Positions 35,738 through 44,995 of a stretch of DNA of 64,000 nt are shown piece after piece. The notes under the pieces were generated by a model. The model did no database searches. It was not told where the DNA came from and saw only the letters and a list, made by a program, of their open reading frames with translations. The stretch spans positions 1,110,712-1,174,711 of the forward strand of contig NZ_OESQ01000001.1 in the NCBI RefSeq assembly GCF_900240245.1. The letters are read 5' to 3'. Source of the stretch: Lachnoclostridium edouardi (GTDB lineage Bacteria; Bacillota; Clostridia; Lachnospirales; Lachnospiraceae). The translations under genes were made by a program, and so were the position numbers. The stretch's first letter is position 1, and every line of letters begins with the position of its first letter.

Positions 35738-37543
35738 TTATGACTCCGCCTTTTCTTTTTCTTCTTCCTTTACTGCAATCTGCAGCTCCTCAAGCTGCTT
35801 TCCATCTACTGGAGACGGAGCCTCTGTCATCAGGCAGGAAGCGTCCTTTACTTTCGGGAATGCAATTACGTCCCTGATGCTGTCTGCTCCCACCATCAGC
35901 ATAACCATACGGTCCAAACCATAAGCTAAGCCTGCGTGAGGAGGAACTCCATATTTAAATGCCTCTAACAGGAAGCCAAACTGCTCCTGGGCTTTTTCTT
36001 TAGAGAATCCTAACACCTCAAACATTTTAGACTGAATGTCTCCCTGATGAATTCTGATAGAGCCGCCGCCCATTTCTGTTCCGTTTAATACAATATCATA
36101 AGCCTTTGCCCTTACAGCTCCTGGATTAGTATCTATAAACTGCAAATCTTCCTCCATTGGCATAGTAAATGGATGGTGCATCGCAACATATCTGTCTTCC
36201 TCTTCAGAGTACTCTAAAAGCGGGAATTCAGTTACCCACAGGAATTTAAAGTCATCCTTCTTTAAAAGATCCAGCTGTCTTGCCAGCTCCAGACGAAGAT
36301 TGCCTAAAACATCAAATACTACCTTGTTTTTATCTGCTGCAAATAGTAAAAGATCCCCTGGCTTTCCTTCCATTGCAGCTACCAGATTCTTCAGCTCTTC
36401 CTCTTTCATAAATTTTGCAAAGGAAGATTTGTAGCTGCCGTCCTCCTGTATAGACAGGTAAGCTAAGCCCTTAGCTCCAAAACCTTTTGCGTACTCTACT
36501 AAAGCGTCAATTTTCTTTCTTGGCATCCCGGCCTGTCCCTGAGCGTTAATGCCCCGCACAGAACCGCCGTTTTCTAAAGCGCCTTTAAATACTGCAAATT
36601 CACAATCCCTTACTGTATCAGATACATTTTTCAGCTCCATGCCAAAACGCAGATCTGGCTTGTCAGAGCCGAAACGGTCCATAGCCTCTCTCCATGTCAT
36701 TCTCTGAATCGGCAGCTGAAGATCATAATTACAAATATCTTTAAACAGCTTCTGAAGCAGGCGCTCATTTACGTCTAATACGTCGTCTACATCCACAAAA
36801 GACAGCTCCATATCAATCTGGGTAAACTCCGGCTGTCTGTCTGCTCTTAAATCTTCATCCCTGTAGCATCTGGCCAGCTGGAAGTAGCGGTCATATCCGG
36901 AACACATTAACAGCTGCTTAAACAGCTGAGGGGACTGAGGAAGGGCGTAGAAGGAACCTGGATGAACACGGCTGGGCACCAGATAATCTCTGGCCCCCTC
37001 AGGCGTGCTTTTAATTAAAGTAGGAGTTTCAATCTCCAGGAAACCTTCCTCTGCCAAAAATGCTCTTGTAAGAGTTGCCACACGGCTTCTTACCATCATA
37101 TTCTTTTGAATATCAGGTCTTCTTAAATCCAGATAGCGGTATTTCAGTCTTAACTCTTCTTTTGTTTTGCTGTTTTCCTCTATTGGGAATGGAGGCGTCT
37201 CTGACTCGGAAAGGATTCTTAAAGACTTTGCTCTTATCTCAATGGCTCCTGTAGCCAGGTTTTCATTGGCCGCCCCTGAGCGGGCCTCCACCTTTCCCTC
37301 CACTGCAATTACAAATTCGCTTCTCAGCTTTTCAGCTTTTTCAAAGCTTTCTGTGCCACAGTCATTTTCCTCAAAAATCAACTGTAAAATACCTGAACGG
37401 TCTCTAAGATCTACGAAAATAATTCCGCCTTTATTTCTGCTTTTCTGAACCCAGCCCATAACAGTTACATTTTCACCTATATTAGCTGTAGTTACCTCTG
37501 TACATCTGTGGGTCCTTTTTAACCCTGCCATTGATTCTGCCAT
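35738..37543 (-). CDS. aspS: Aspartyl-tRNA synthetase
   Basis: Charges tRNA-Asp (or Asp and Asn if non-discriminating). The 601-residue bacterial-type enzyme has an N-terminal OB anticodon domain (to about 110), the class II core with PQSPQLFKQLLM and YFQLARCYRDEDLRADRQPEFTQ around motif 2, an inserted GAD domain (about 290-420), and motif 3 GLAYGLDRMVMLM. The ATG at 37543 follows GGAGG. It lies 32 bases after hisS, a common Firmicutes pair. Confidence 0.97.
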   Translation of the reverse strand: MAESMAGLKRTHRCTEVTTANIGENVTVMGWVQKSRNKGGIIFVDLRDRSGILQLIFEENDCGTESFEKAEKLRSEFVIAVEGKVEARSGAANENLATGAIEIRAKSLRILSESETPPFPIEENSKTKEELRLKYRYLDLRRPDIQKNMMVRSRVATLTRAFLAEEGFLEIETPTLIKSTPEGARDYLVPSRVHPGSFYALPQSPQLFKQLLMCSGYDRYFQLARCYRDEDLRADRQPEFTQIDMELSFVDVDDVLDVNERLLQKLFKDICNYDLQLPIQRMTWREAMDRFGSDKPDLRFGMELKNVSDTVRDCEFAVFKGALENGGSVRGINAQGQAGMPRKKIDALVEYAKGFGAKGLAYLSIQEDGSYKSSFAKFMKEEELKNLVAAMEGKPGDLLLFAADKNKVVFDVLGNLRLELARQLDLLKKDDFKFLWVTEFPLLEYSEEEDRYVAMHHPFTMPMEEDLQFIDTNPGAVRAKAYDIVLNGTEMGGGSIRIHQGDIQSKMFEVLGFSKEKAQEQFGFLLEAFKYGVPPHAGLAYGLDRMVMLMVGADSIRDVIAFPKVKDASCLMTEAPSPVDGKQLEELQIAVKEEEKEKAES

Positions 37544-37575
37544 TTTAATTTCCTCCAATCCTTCCGGAAAGCCTG

Positions 37576-38841
37576 TTATCTTTTCAGAGCTTCTCTGTAG
37601 AACTCTTTAAATTCTGTATATCCTTCCTTCTGAAGCTGTTCCTTCTGGAATTTTTTATTTTTATTCATCTGCGCCACCAGCACCTGGCCGCCCTTTGCCC
37701 TTTCCTCTGTAGCTTCCTTAATTACAGCTCCCAGGCGAAGGCTGTCCATTCCTTTTTCAAATAAAAAGGCCTTTTTCCCTTCACTGGCAGGCACTGTAAA
37801 TCCGCTGTCCATGAGAATGGTTACAATTCTTTCAAATCCAATGGAAAAACCGCAGGCCGGAGTTTCCATGCCTGTAAATTTCCCAATCATTTTATCGTAT
37901 CTGCCTCCGCCTGCCACAGAACCGCCGAAGCCTTCCATGGAAACCTCAAAAATAGTTCCTGTATAGTAGGACATTCCTCTTACTAAAGTAGGGTCAAAAA
38001 TCAACTGGAACTCTGCTGTGGCCACATCCTGAACAGTGTCCATAATATAAGCTAAATTTTCTGCTTTCCCCTGAGAAAGCACGCCTTCCAAAGTCTCCCC
38101 CAGCTGTCTTACTCCCTGGGCGTCCTGTCCTGCCTTTGTAATTAAATCCATATATTTTTTAACGGCAGCTTCTTCAAATCCCAGCTCTGTCAATTCCTTT
38201 GACACGCCGTCCCCGCCGATTTTGTCCATTTTATCCAGAGTAATAAATACCTGATCCATAGCTTCCTCTGGAAATCCGGCCCACACAGCCATTGCCTTTA
38301 AAATCTCTCTGTCATTGATGCGCACTGCAAAAGACTTGTCCGGACAGATTTTTCCTAAAGCAGTTGTGGTAGCTAAAATCAGTTCAATTTCTGCCAGGTT
38401 AGTAGAATCCCCTAAAATATCAATATCACACTGTACAAACTGACGAAATCTTCCCTTTTGAGGTCTGTCTGCACGCCACACACTGCCTACCTGCAGCGCC
38501 TTAAAAGGAGACGGCAGAACTGCCCCGTTATTGGCATAATATCTGGAAAGAGGAAGGGTCAAATCATAGCGAAGTCCTCCGTCCACCAGATCGTTTTCAT
38601 TTTCTGCATCCTCAAGTCTTAACTTTTCGCCTCTTTTTAAGATTTTAAAAATCAGTTTTTCATTATCCCCGCCCTGCTTGCTGGTCAGGTTTTCAATATG
38701 CTCCACACATGGGGTCTCTATTGCAGAAAAACCAAACTTTCTGTAAGTATCTTTAATCTGGGTTAATACATAGTCACGGATCTGCATCTCCGCCGGAAGG
38801 ATATCCTTCATGCCGGTAACCGGTTTCTTTTTCAATGCCAT
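37576..38841 (-). CDS. hisS: Histidyl-tRNA synthetase
   Basis: Charges tRNA-His. The 421-residue class II enzyme starts MALKKKPVTGMKDILP, has motif 2 around VWRADRPQKGRFRQFVQCD, the histidine-specific segment RGMSYYTGTIFEV, GGGRYD, and motif 3 GFSIGFERI. The C-terminal anticodon domain is complete. I chose the ATG at 38841, preceded by ACGGAG. No T-box leader is visible in the 78 bases before it. Confidence 0.97.
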   Translation of the reverse strand: MALKKKPVTGMKDILPAEMQIRDYVLTQIKDTYRKFGFSAIETPCVEHIENLTSKQGGDNEKLIFKILKRGEKLRLEDAENENDLVDGGLRYDLTLPLSRYYANNGAVLPSPFKALQVGSVWRADRPQKGRFRQFVQCDIDILGDSTNLAEIELILATTTALGKICPDKSFAVRINDREILKAMAVWAGFPEEAMDQVFITLDKMDKIGGDGVSKELTELGFEEAAVKKYMDLITKAGQDAQGVRQLGETLEGVLSQGKAENLAYIMDTVQDVATAEFQLIFDPTLVRGMSYYTGTIFEVSMEGFGGSVAGGGRYDKMIGKFTGMETPACGFSIGFERIVTILMDSGFTVPASEGKKAFLFEKGMDSLRLGAVIKEATEERAKGGQVLVAQMNKNKKFQKEQLQKEGYTEFKEFYREALKR

Positions 38842-38919
38842 GTTTGTTTCTCCGTTTCTTTTTGTTTTTTCTCTTTTTATCATCCTGCGCCTGAACATGC
38901 GCATATTCCTTAATCTCTT

Positions 38920-39630
38920 CTATTTTACATTGCACATACGATTTTGCAAGCCTTTTTCCAATTTTTTCTCTCCGTCGCAAAACATCATTGCAAAACATAT
39001 GGCTAACAGCGCGCAGCATACCAGCACAGCCTGGATTCCCATAATCTCCGTTATTAAATATCCCCCTCCGGCTCCTACAATAAAAGACAGAATAATTCCA
39101 TAGTATTTGATGCTTTTTTTCCCTAATTCTCTGTCACCTGTTCTTAAATAATTGCCAAGAAGCTCAGTTCCGGATCTTAAATTTCCCGTGCACATTGTGG
39201 TGGCAAAGGCGCTTCCCCTGACCTTTCTAAAGCTTTCCACCTGAACGGCGCAGGCAAAGGAAACCGCCGTGTTGGCCAGCCAGTTCAGCTCCTTTGGCAT
39301 AAATGCCACTGCGGCCAGAATCACGATTTCTAAAAGCACTGTCAGCTGTCTCCAGTGAATTTCTTTTCTCTCCTTAAAATGCCATTTAATCTGCTCGGCG
39401 GCAAAAACTCCCACGGCAAAGGCGGCAATGGGAATTAAATACTGGACCACCCTGCCCCACTGCTTATCCGCTGCATTTACCCCCAGCAGCACAATATTGC
39501 CTGTCTGGGCGTTGGCAAATACTCCTCCTCTGGAAATATACGTGTATGCGTCCAGAAAGCCTCCGGCGGCAGCCAAAATCAAACCGATTCTTAATGATTC
39601 TGACATTTGCTTTCCCTTTTGGCCGTTCAT
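38920..39630 (-). CDS. DUF1275 (YoaK) family membrane protein
   Basis: 236 residues with about six membrane helices and the family hallmark AAAGGFLDAYTYISRGGVFANAQTGN, where GGFLDAYTY and QTGNIVLLG are diagnostic. A second conserved segment is ATTMCTGNLRSGTELLG. Function is not established for this family. The start at 39630 follows GGGAG and overlaps the hemZ stop, so it is coupled to hemZ; hisS follows after 78 bases. Confidence 0.87.
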   Translation of the reverse strand: MNGQKGKQMSESLRIGLILAAAGGFLDAYTYISRGGVFANAQTGNIVLLGVNAADKQWGRVVQYLIPIAAFAVGVFAAEQIKWHFKERKEIHWRQLTVLLEIVILAAVAFMPKELNWLANTAVSFACAVQVESFRKVRGSAFATTMCTGNLRSGTELLGNYLRTGDRELGKKSIKYYGIILSFIVGAGGGYLITEIMGIQAVLVCCALLAICFAMMFCDGEKKLEKGLQNRMCNVK

Positions 39631-39634
39631 TTTA

Positions 39635-41098
39635 TCATCTCCCAAGCTTTATCTGGCTTAACAGTTTATTTTTCCTTTCAATCATCTCTTGAATTCTGGA
39701 AATATACTGTTCTACATCTTTTACGTTTTCTACCCGTTCCAAACGGTTCTCCTCAGGAAAAACTACTTTTGTGGTAGTTCCGGCTCCGCAGGCGGCAATA
39801 GTCTGCTTTTCTTCCATAATCAGAATATTATATATACATGCCTTTCCCGGAAGGGCGTATCCTACATTCTCAAAATTTCCCGCCATATTTTTCTGCCGGT
39901 ACAAATAATAAGGCTCCATCCCCATTTCTCTGGCATATCTGGCCGTCATATCCACCATTTCCTGAGTATTTACAATCTTTAAGCCCTTATACTGCTCCTT
40001 CTGCATGTTCAGCCGGGCCGCCCTTTTAATCGCCAGGGAGTGAACTGTAAGACTGTCCGGGGCCATAGCCTTAATTTCCTCCATAGTCTGTCTTACGTCC
40101 TCCAAAGTTTCGTCCGGCAGCCCTACAATCAAGTCCATATTAATATTGTTAAATCCCAGCTCCCTTGCCAGATAATATTTTTCCTTTACCATTTCCACAG
40201 AATGACGGCGGCCGATTAAATCTAAGGTGGCCTGTTTCATTGTCTGAGGATTAATAGAAATCCTGGTTATTCCATGGTTTAACAAGGTCTGAAGCTTTTC
40301 CCTTGTGATGCTGTCCGGCCTTCCCGCCTCCACTGTATACTCTGTTACATGGGACAGATCAAAGGTATTTTCCACCTTTTTTAAAATCTTTTCCAGATCC
40401 TCTGCTGACAAGGATGTAGGGGTGCCTCCGCCAAAATAAATAGTTTCCAGAGTACGGCCCTTCATTTTTTCCGCCGTATCTTCCAGCTCCTTAAACAAAG
40501 CTTCTAAATACAGTTTAGTTCTCCCCTCCCACTTTCCAATAGGATAGGAGGTAAAGGAGCAGTACAGACATGTAGTAGGGCAAAACGGAATTCCTACATA
40601 CAAGCTGTAGCCCTCCTTATAAGAAATCTGGGACAGCAGCTGTCTTTCCCTTTCTGCAATTTCAATGCTCAGCTCAATTTTCTCCTTGCTGGTGTGGTAG
40701 GTTTCCCTCATATAAGTAAAAATCTTGTCCTTATCCCAGCCTTCCTCCAGCTTTGTCATAACAATTTTTGTGGGCCGGATACCTGTCAAGGTCCCCCACG
40801 GCAGCTCTCTTTCTGTTCTCATAGAAAGAATCTGATACAGCCCCCGCTTGATTTTATTTTTCGTCTCAAATCTATTGCAGTAATCCACATCAAAGGTTTT
40901 ATATGCCCTTTTGGCGCCGTCAATTAAGCACAAAGCGTAAACCCCTGCGCCGTTCTCTTCCTCCAGCAGCTCCCCTCTGACACAAAAAGAAACATCCTCC
41001 TCCTGCTGATATACAAAGCTTTCCCCAGGATAAAAAGCCATTAAAAGCTCTCTGATATCCTGCTCATATGCTTTGTCCTTTAACAATATTCCTATCAT
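39635..41098 (-). CDS. hemZ: HemZ-type coproporphyrinogen dehydrogenase-like radical SAM protein
   Basis: 487 residues. An N-terminal region of about 160 residues, specific to HemZ, precedes a radical SAM core with the cluster motif CPTTCLYC (Cys173, 177, 180). The core continues with TIYFGGGTPTSL and the HemN-like VEAGRPDSITREKL. The family is annotated as oxygen-independent coproporphyrinogen III oxidase, but related proteins can be heme chaperones, so activity is unproved. The presence of hemC-hemD nearby fits tetrapyrrole metabolism. It lies 32 bases after the MBL gene. Confidence 0.88.
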   Translation of the reverse strand: MIGILLKDKAYEQDIRELLMAFYPGESFVYQQEEDVSFCVRGELLEEENGAGVYALCLIDGAKRAYKTFDVDYCNRFETKNKIKRGLYQILSMRTERELPWGTLTGIRPTKIVMTKLEEGWDKDKIFTYMRETYHTSKEKIELSIEIAERERQLLSQISYKEGYSLYVGIPFCPTTCLYCSFTSYPIGKWEGRTKLYLEALFKELEDTAEKMKGRTLETIYFGGGTPTSLSAEDLEKILKKVENTFDLSHVTEYTVEAGRPDSITREKLQTLLNHGITRISINPQTMKQATLDLIGRRHSVEMVKEKYYLARELGFNNINMDLIVGLPDETLEDVRQTMEEIKAMAPDSLTVHSLAIKRAARLNMQKEQYKGLKIVNTQEMVDMTARYAREMGMEPYYLYRQKNMAGNFENVGYALPGKACIYNILIMEEKQTIAACGAGTTTKVVFPEENRLERVENVKDVEQYISRIQEMIERKNKLLSQIKLGR

Positions 41099-41130
41099 TT
41101 TTCTGTCCTCTGTATGTTTTTTTCATTCCA

Positions 41131-41787
41131 TTATAAATAACTGGCAACAGGATTATACTTTTTCTCATGGCCAATAGATGTAGGGCTGCCGTGGCCTGGA
41201 TAAACAAAAGTAACCTCCGGCAGAAGAAAAAGCTTATTTCCAATAGACTCTATAATTTTACGGCTGCTTCCTGTAGGAAAATCAGTTCTTCCCAAGGACT
41301 CTTCAAATAAAGTATCCCCTGAAAATACCAGTTCCTCATCTGGAAGGTAATAGCACACAGAGCCCTCTGTGTGTCCCGGGGTTTCCATCACCTGAAAAGA
41401 AAAACCTGCCAGGTCTAAAACATCTTTATCTTTTACAAGGCAGTCTGCCTTCAGGCTTACAGACCTTCCTCCAATCGCCACAGATAAATTCATCATAGGA
41501 TCTTTAAGCAGTTCTTCTTCCTTTTCCCCGGCGTAAACAGGTATTTTATACTTTCTTTTCAGCTCATCTGCAGCCAAAATATGATCGCTGTGGCCGTGGG
41601 TCAGAAGAATAGCCACAGGCGTAAGATTTAAGGCAGCGCACTGCTCCTCCAAATACGGGGCGTTATCTGCCGGATCTATAATCACCGCCTGTTTTGTGTC
41701 TATATGATAGGCCAGATATGTATTGGTGCTTACCATTCCCAGCACACAAGTTTTTATCCTTAATTTACTGTTATCCTGATTATTCAT
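41131..41787 (-). CDS. MBL-fold hydrolase, glyoxalase II-like
   Basis: 218 residues with the zinc motif THGHSDHI, followed by GHTEGSVCYY, FSGDTLF and YPGHGSPTSIG, the full ligand set of the glyoxalase II-like metallo-beta-lactamase group. It probably hydrolyses thioesters, but the substrate is unknown. The ATG at 41787 is used because the alternative at 41799 lies one base from its GGAG site. It follows relA by about 140 bases, in a common Firmicutes order. Confidence 0.88.
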   Translation of the reverse strand: MNNQDNSKLRIKTCVLGMVSTNTYLAYHIDTKQAVIIDPADNAPYLEEQCAALNLTPVAILLTHGHSDHILAADELKRKYKIPVYAGEKEEELLKDPMMNLSVAIGGRSVSLKADCLVKDKDVLDLAGFSFQVMETPGHTEGSVCYYLPDEELVFSGDTLFEESLGRTDFPTGSSRKIIESIGNKLFLLPEVTFVYPGHGSPTSIGHEKKYNPVASYL

Positions 41788-41926
41788 TTTACTTCCCATT
41801 CTCCTTTTTCACTGTCCTTTGTACAGGGAAAATGCTGCAAAAGAGCCATCCTGTATATTTACAGGCCTCCCTTCTGCAGCATCATATCTTTCAGGCGTTT
41901 TCAGCAGGCTGTTGTCCTTTGTCCTG

Positions 41927-44197
41927 TCAGCCTGCAGTTCTTTCAATATCCAGCACACCTTCGATCTGCCTAAGCTTATCTGTCAAATGATTCAGCTCTT
42001 CCTTCCCGTGTATGTCAAAGGTCATTATAATAGTGGCCTTTCCCTGCTTGCTGGTACGTACATTCATAGAAGAAATGTCAATCTGACGTTCTGTAAATAC
42101 CTTGGAAATATCTACAAACATACCGATTCTGTTGTTGGCATAAATCTGAATCTCAGTAGTATATGTTTCTGAGCTGGTGTCATTTTCCGGCTGCTGCCAC
42201 TCTGCGTCAATCAGCCTTTCCTTCTCATCCTCAGGCAGATTAATAATATTAATGCAATCTGTTCTGTGAATGGAAACGCCTCGCCCTCTGGTGACAAAGC
42301 CTACAATCTCATCTCCCGGAACAGGGCTGCAGCATCTGGAGAAACGAACTGCTAAATCGTGGATTCCCTTAACCACAATACCGCTTTTAGACTTTTTAGA
42401 AACAGGAACCTTATTGCCCTCCCCTATTTCATCCAGAATCGTAGCGTCAGTAACTTCCTTCTTCAGCTTCTTATTCCGCTCTTCCAGCATCTTATTAATA
42501 ATCTGGCCTTCCTTCAGACCGCCGTGGCCGATAGAGGCCAGCAAAGATTCCCAGTCCTTAAAGGCATATCTGCGCATCACCTTTTCCATATACTCCGGCT
42601 TGTTAATGTCAGAGTAATTGATGCCGTGAGCCTTACAGTACTGAGTAATCAGCTCTTTTCCTTTTAATATATTGTCTTCCTTCAGCTCTGTTTTAAACCA
42701 CTGGTTAATTTTATTTTTCGCCTGGGTGCTTTTTACAAGAGCCAGCCAATCTCTGCTTGGACCTTTGGAATTCTGAGAGGTAACAATCTCAATTCTGTCT
42801 CCGTTTTGTATTACATAATCAATAGGAACCAGCTTTCCGTTTACTTTGGCTCCCACCATTTTATTTCCCACTGCGCTGTGAATGGCGTAGGCAAAATCAA
42901 TCGGCGTAGAACCGCTGGGAAGATTTTTTACGTCTCCGGACGGAGTAAAGCAGTACACGCTGTCGGAAAACAAGTCTAAATCGCTTTTTAAAAGGCTTAA
43001 AAACTCTTTGTTGTCCGACATATCCTTCTGCCATTCCAGAATTTGCCTCAACCAGCTTAGCTTTGCCTCCTCGCTGTCTGCAGCCACCTGGCCGCTTCCG
43101 CTTTCCTTATATTTCCAATGAGCCGCAATACCAAACTCTGCGGTTCTGTGCATCTCATATGTTCTGATTTGAATTTCAAAGGGCTGGCCATTATTTCCGA
43201 TTAAGGTAGTGTGAAGAGACTGATACATATTAGGCTTAGGCATGGCGATATAATCCTTAAACCTGCCGGGAATGGGCTTATAAAGCTCATGGATAACTCC
43301 TAAAGCCCCGTAGCAGTCCTTGACAGAATCTACAATAATGCGGACTGCAAATAAATCGTAAATCTGATCCAAAGTCTTATGCTGGTTCACCATTTTCTTA
43401 TAAATGCTGAAAAAGTGTTTGGCTCTGCCGTCCACCTTAGCTTTTATTCCCGACTCTGCCAGGTGAACCTTGACTTCATCCATAATTTCATTGACAAAAG
43501 CCTCCCTGGCGTCCTTTTTCAGGGAAATCTTTTCTGCCAGCTCATAGTAAATCTCCGGCTCCAAATATTTTAAGGATAAATCATCCAGCTCTACTTTTAT
43601 TTTGGAAATACCCAGGCGGTGTGCAATCGGTGAATAAATGTCCATGGTCTCCCTGGCTTTTTCCTTTTGTTTGGCAGGCGTCATATACTGGAGCGTTCTC
43701 ATATTGTGAAGGCGGTCTGCCAATTTAATGAGAATTACGCGAATATCCTTGGCCATTGCCAAAAACATTTTCCTTAAATTCTCCGCCTGTATCTCAACCT
43801 TATCCATATCCCAGGATATTTGGGTCAATTTTGTAACTCCGTCTACAAGGAGAGCTACCTCCTGGCCGAACTCTTCTTTCAGCTCATCCAGGTCCATCAC
43901 CGTGTCCTCCACCACGTCGTGAAGGATGGCAGCCACAATCGTCTCCTTATCCATCTCTAAATCCGCCAGTATAATGCTGACGCAGAGAGGATGAATAATA
44001 TAAGGCTCTCCTGACTTCCTTTTCTGCTCCTTATGAGCTTCATAGGCAATCTTGTAAGCCTTTTCGATCATGGAAATATCATCTGAGGGATGATACCTTT
44101 TTACAGATTTAATTAATTCCTCATACAACTCTTCCGGACTTGTAAAATCCGCCGGAGCCTCCAGCTGTATATCTATTTTCTTACTTTCTCCTGCCAT
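41927..44197 (-). CDS. relA: Bifunctional (p)ppGpp synthetase/hydrolase
   Basis: Makes and degrades the stringent-response alarmone. The 756-residue Rel protein has an HD hydrolase domain with HDVVEDTVMD (about 91-100), the synthetase domain with YKPIPGRFKDYIAMPKPN-type region (GRFKDYIA, YQSLHTT), a TGS domain (about 405-465) and a C-terminal ACT domain (about 680-756). An intact HD motif implies hydrolase activity, so this is a long Rel rather than a synthetase-only RelA. It is driven by its own promoter. Confidence 0.96.
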   Translation of the reverse strand: MAGESKKIDIQLEAPADFTSPEELYEELIKSVKRYHPSDDISMIEKAYKIAYEAHKEQKRKSGEPYIIHPLCVSIILADLEMDKETIVAAILHDVVEDTVMDLDELKEEFGQEVALLVDGVTKLTQISWDMDKVEIQAENLRKMFLAMAKDIRVILIKLADRLHNMRTLQYMTPAKQKEKARETMDIYSPIAHRLGISKIKVELDDLSLKYLEPEIYYELAEKISLKKDAREAFVNEIMDEVKVHLAESGIKAKVDGRAKHFFSIYKKMVNQHKTLDQIYDLFAVRIIVDSVKDCYGALGVIHELYKPIPGRFKDYIAMPKPNMYQSLHTTLIGNNGQPFEIQIRTYEMHRTAEFGIAAHWKYKESGSGQVAADSEEAKLSWLRQILEWQKDMSDNKEFLSLLKSDLDLFSDSVYCFTPSGDVKNLPSGSTPIDFAYAIHSAVGNKMVGAKVNGKLVPIDYVIQNGDRIEIVTSQNSKGPSRDWLALVKSTQAKNKINQWFKTELKEDNILKGKELITQYCKAHGINYSDINKPEYMEKVMRRYAFKDWESLLASIGHGGLKEGQIINKMLEERNKKLKKEVTDATILDEIGEGNKVPVSKKSKSGIVVKGIHDLAVRFSRCCSPVPGDEIVGFVTRGRGVSIHRTDCINIINLPEDEKERLIDAEWQQPENDTSSETYTTEIQIYANNRIGMFVDISKVFTERQIDISSMNVRTSKQGKATIIMTFDIHGKEELNHLTDKLRQIEGVLDIERTAG

Positions 44198-44233
44198 AGA
44201 CTTTCACCTTTTTTCCCAGCGTATTATTGTATC

Positions 44234-44262
44234 ATTATAATTACATTTCTATGAAAATGCAA
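44234..44262 (-). promoter_or_regulatory. Sigma-A promoter of relA
   Basis: On the minus strand TTGCAT (44262-44257), exactly 17 bases, TATAAT (44239-44234); the start would be near 44227, about 30 bases before the ATG. Confidence 0.7.
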
Positions 44263-44353
44263 CCCTTCCCGCTTTTCGCCAGGAAAATTTATACCTTTTT
44301 ACGGATTTTTCCCAAAATTTCCCTTTAGCAAACATAGTGGAAAAGAATATTTA

Positions 44354-44995
44354 TCAGATCACCCGGTTAATACACTGATATAAAAGAGCGTTGCAGACAG
44401 CGGCGGCAATATTGCTGCCTCCTTTTCTTCCCCTGGCCACAATATAGGGAACGTTTGAATTTATAATCAGCTCCTTAGACTCCACTACATTTACAAAGCC
44501 TACGGGAACGCCGATTACCAGCTGAGGCCGAAAGCCTTCCTTTATCAGCTCAGAAAGACGGATTAAAGCAGTGGGGGCGTTGCCTGCTGCAATTATCACC
44601 GGTTTTTTTAAAGCCGCGGCTTTTTCCATACACAAAACAGCTCTGGTACAGCCTCTTTCCTTAGCCTGAGCGGCCACGTCCCCGTCCGCCATAAAGCACA
44701 TCACCTGCACCCCCAACTTCCCGGCCGCAGCCTTATTAATTCCGGCTGCAGCCATATTGGTGTCCGTAACAATAACAGCCCCCTGCTTTAAGGCCTGTAG
44801 CCCAGCCTTAACTCCTCCCTTTGAAAATACCAGGTTATCCCCGTAGTCAAAGTCTGCAGATGTATGAATACACCTTTTCACCACAGCCAGCTCAGGCTCA
44901 GGCCAAATGGCGGCCGGATCACAGCCCAGCCGCTCTTTTAGCTCCTGTCCAATAATTTCCATGCTTTTTGCTTCTATTTCCAGAGGCTTCATCAT
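44354..44995 (-). CDS. cbiC: Cobalt-precorrin-8 methylmutase
   Basis: Moves the C-11 methyl to C-12, forming cobyrinate. The 213-residue protein has the catalytic histidine in VKRCIHTSADFD (His44), then GAVIVTDTNMAAAGI and VIAAGNAPTALI with VIGVPVGFVNVVESKE-type ending, all CbiC/CobH signatures. Its ATG overlaps the cbiP stop as ATGA. It is the last gene of the tetrapyrrole operon; no clear terminator follows. Confidence 0.95.
   Translation of the reverse strand: MMKPLEIEAKSMEIIGQELKERLGCDPAAIWPEPELAVVKRCIHTSADFDYGDNLVFSKGGVKAGLQALKQGAVIVTDTNMAAAGINKAAAGKLGVQVMCFMADGDVAAQAKERGCTRAVLCMEKAAALKKPVIIAAGNAPTALIRLSELIKEGFRPQLVIGVPVGFVNVVESKELIINSNVPYIVARGRKGGSNIAAAVCNALLYQCINRVI

Noticed and set aside
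38842..38919. T-box leader for hisS-aspS
   Set aside because: Only 78 bases separate hisS from the DUF1275 gene, with no T-box core and no terminator.
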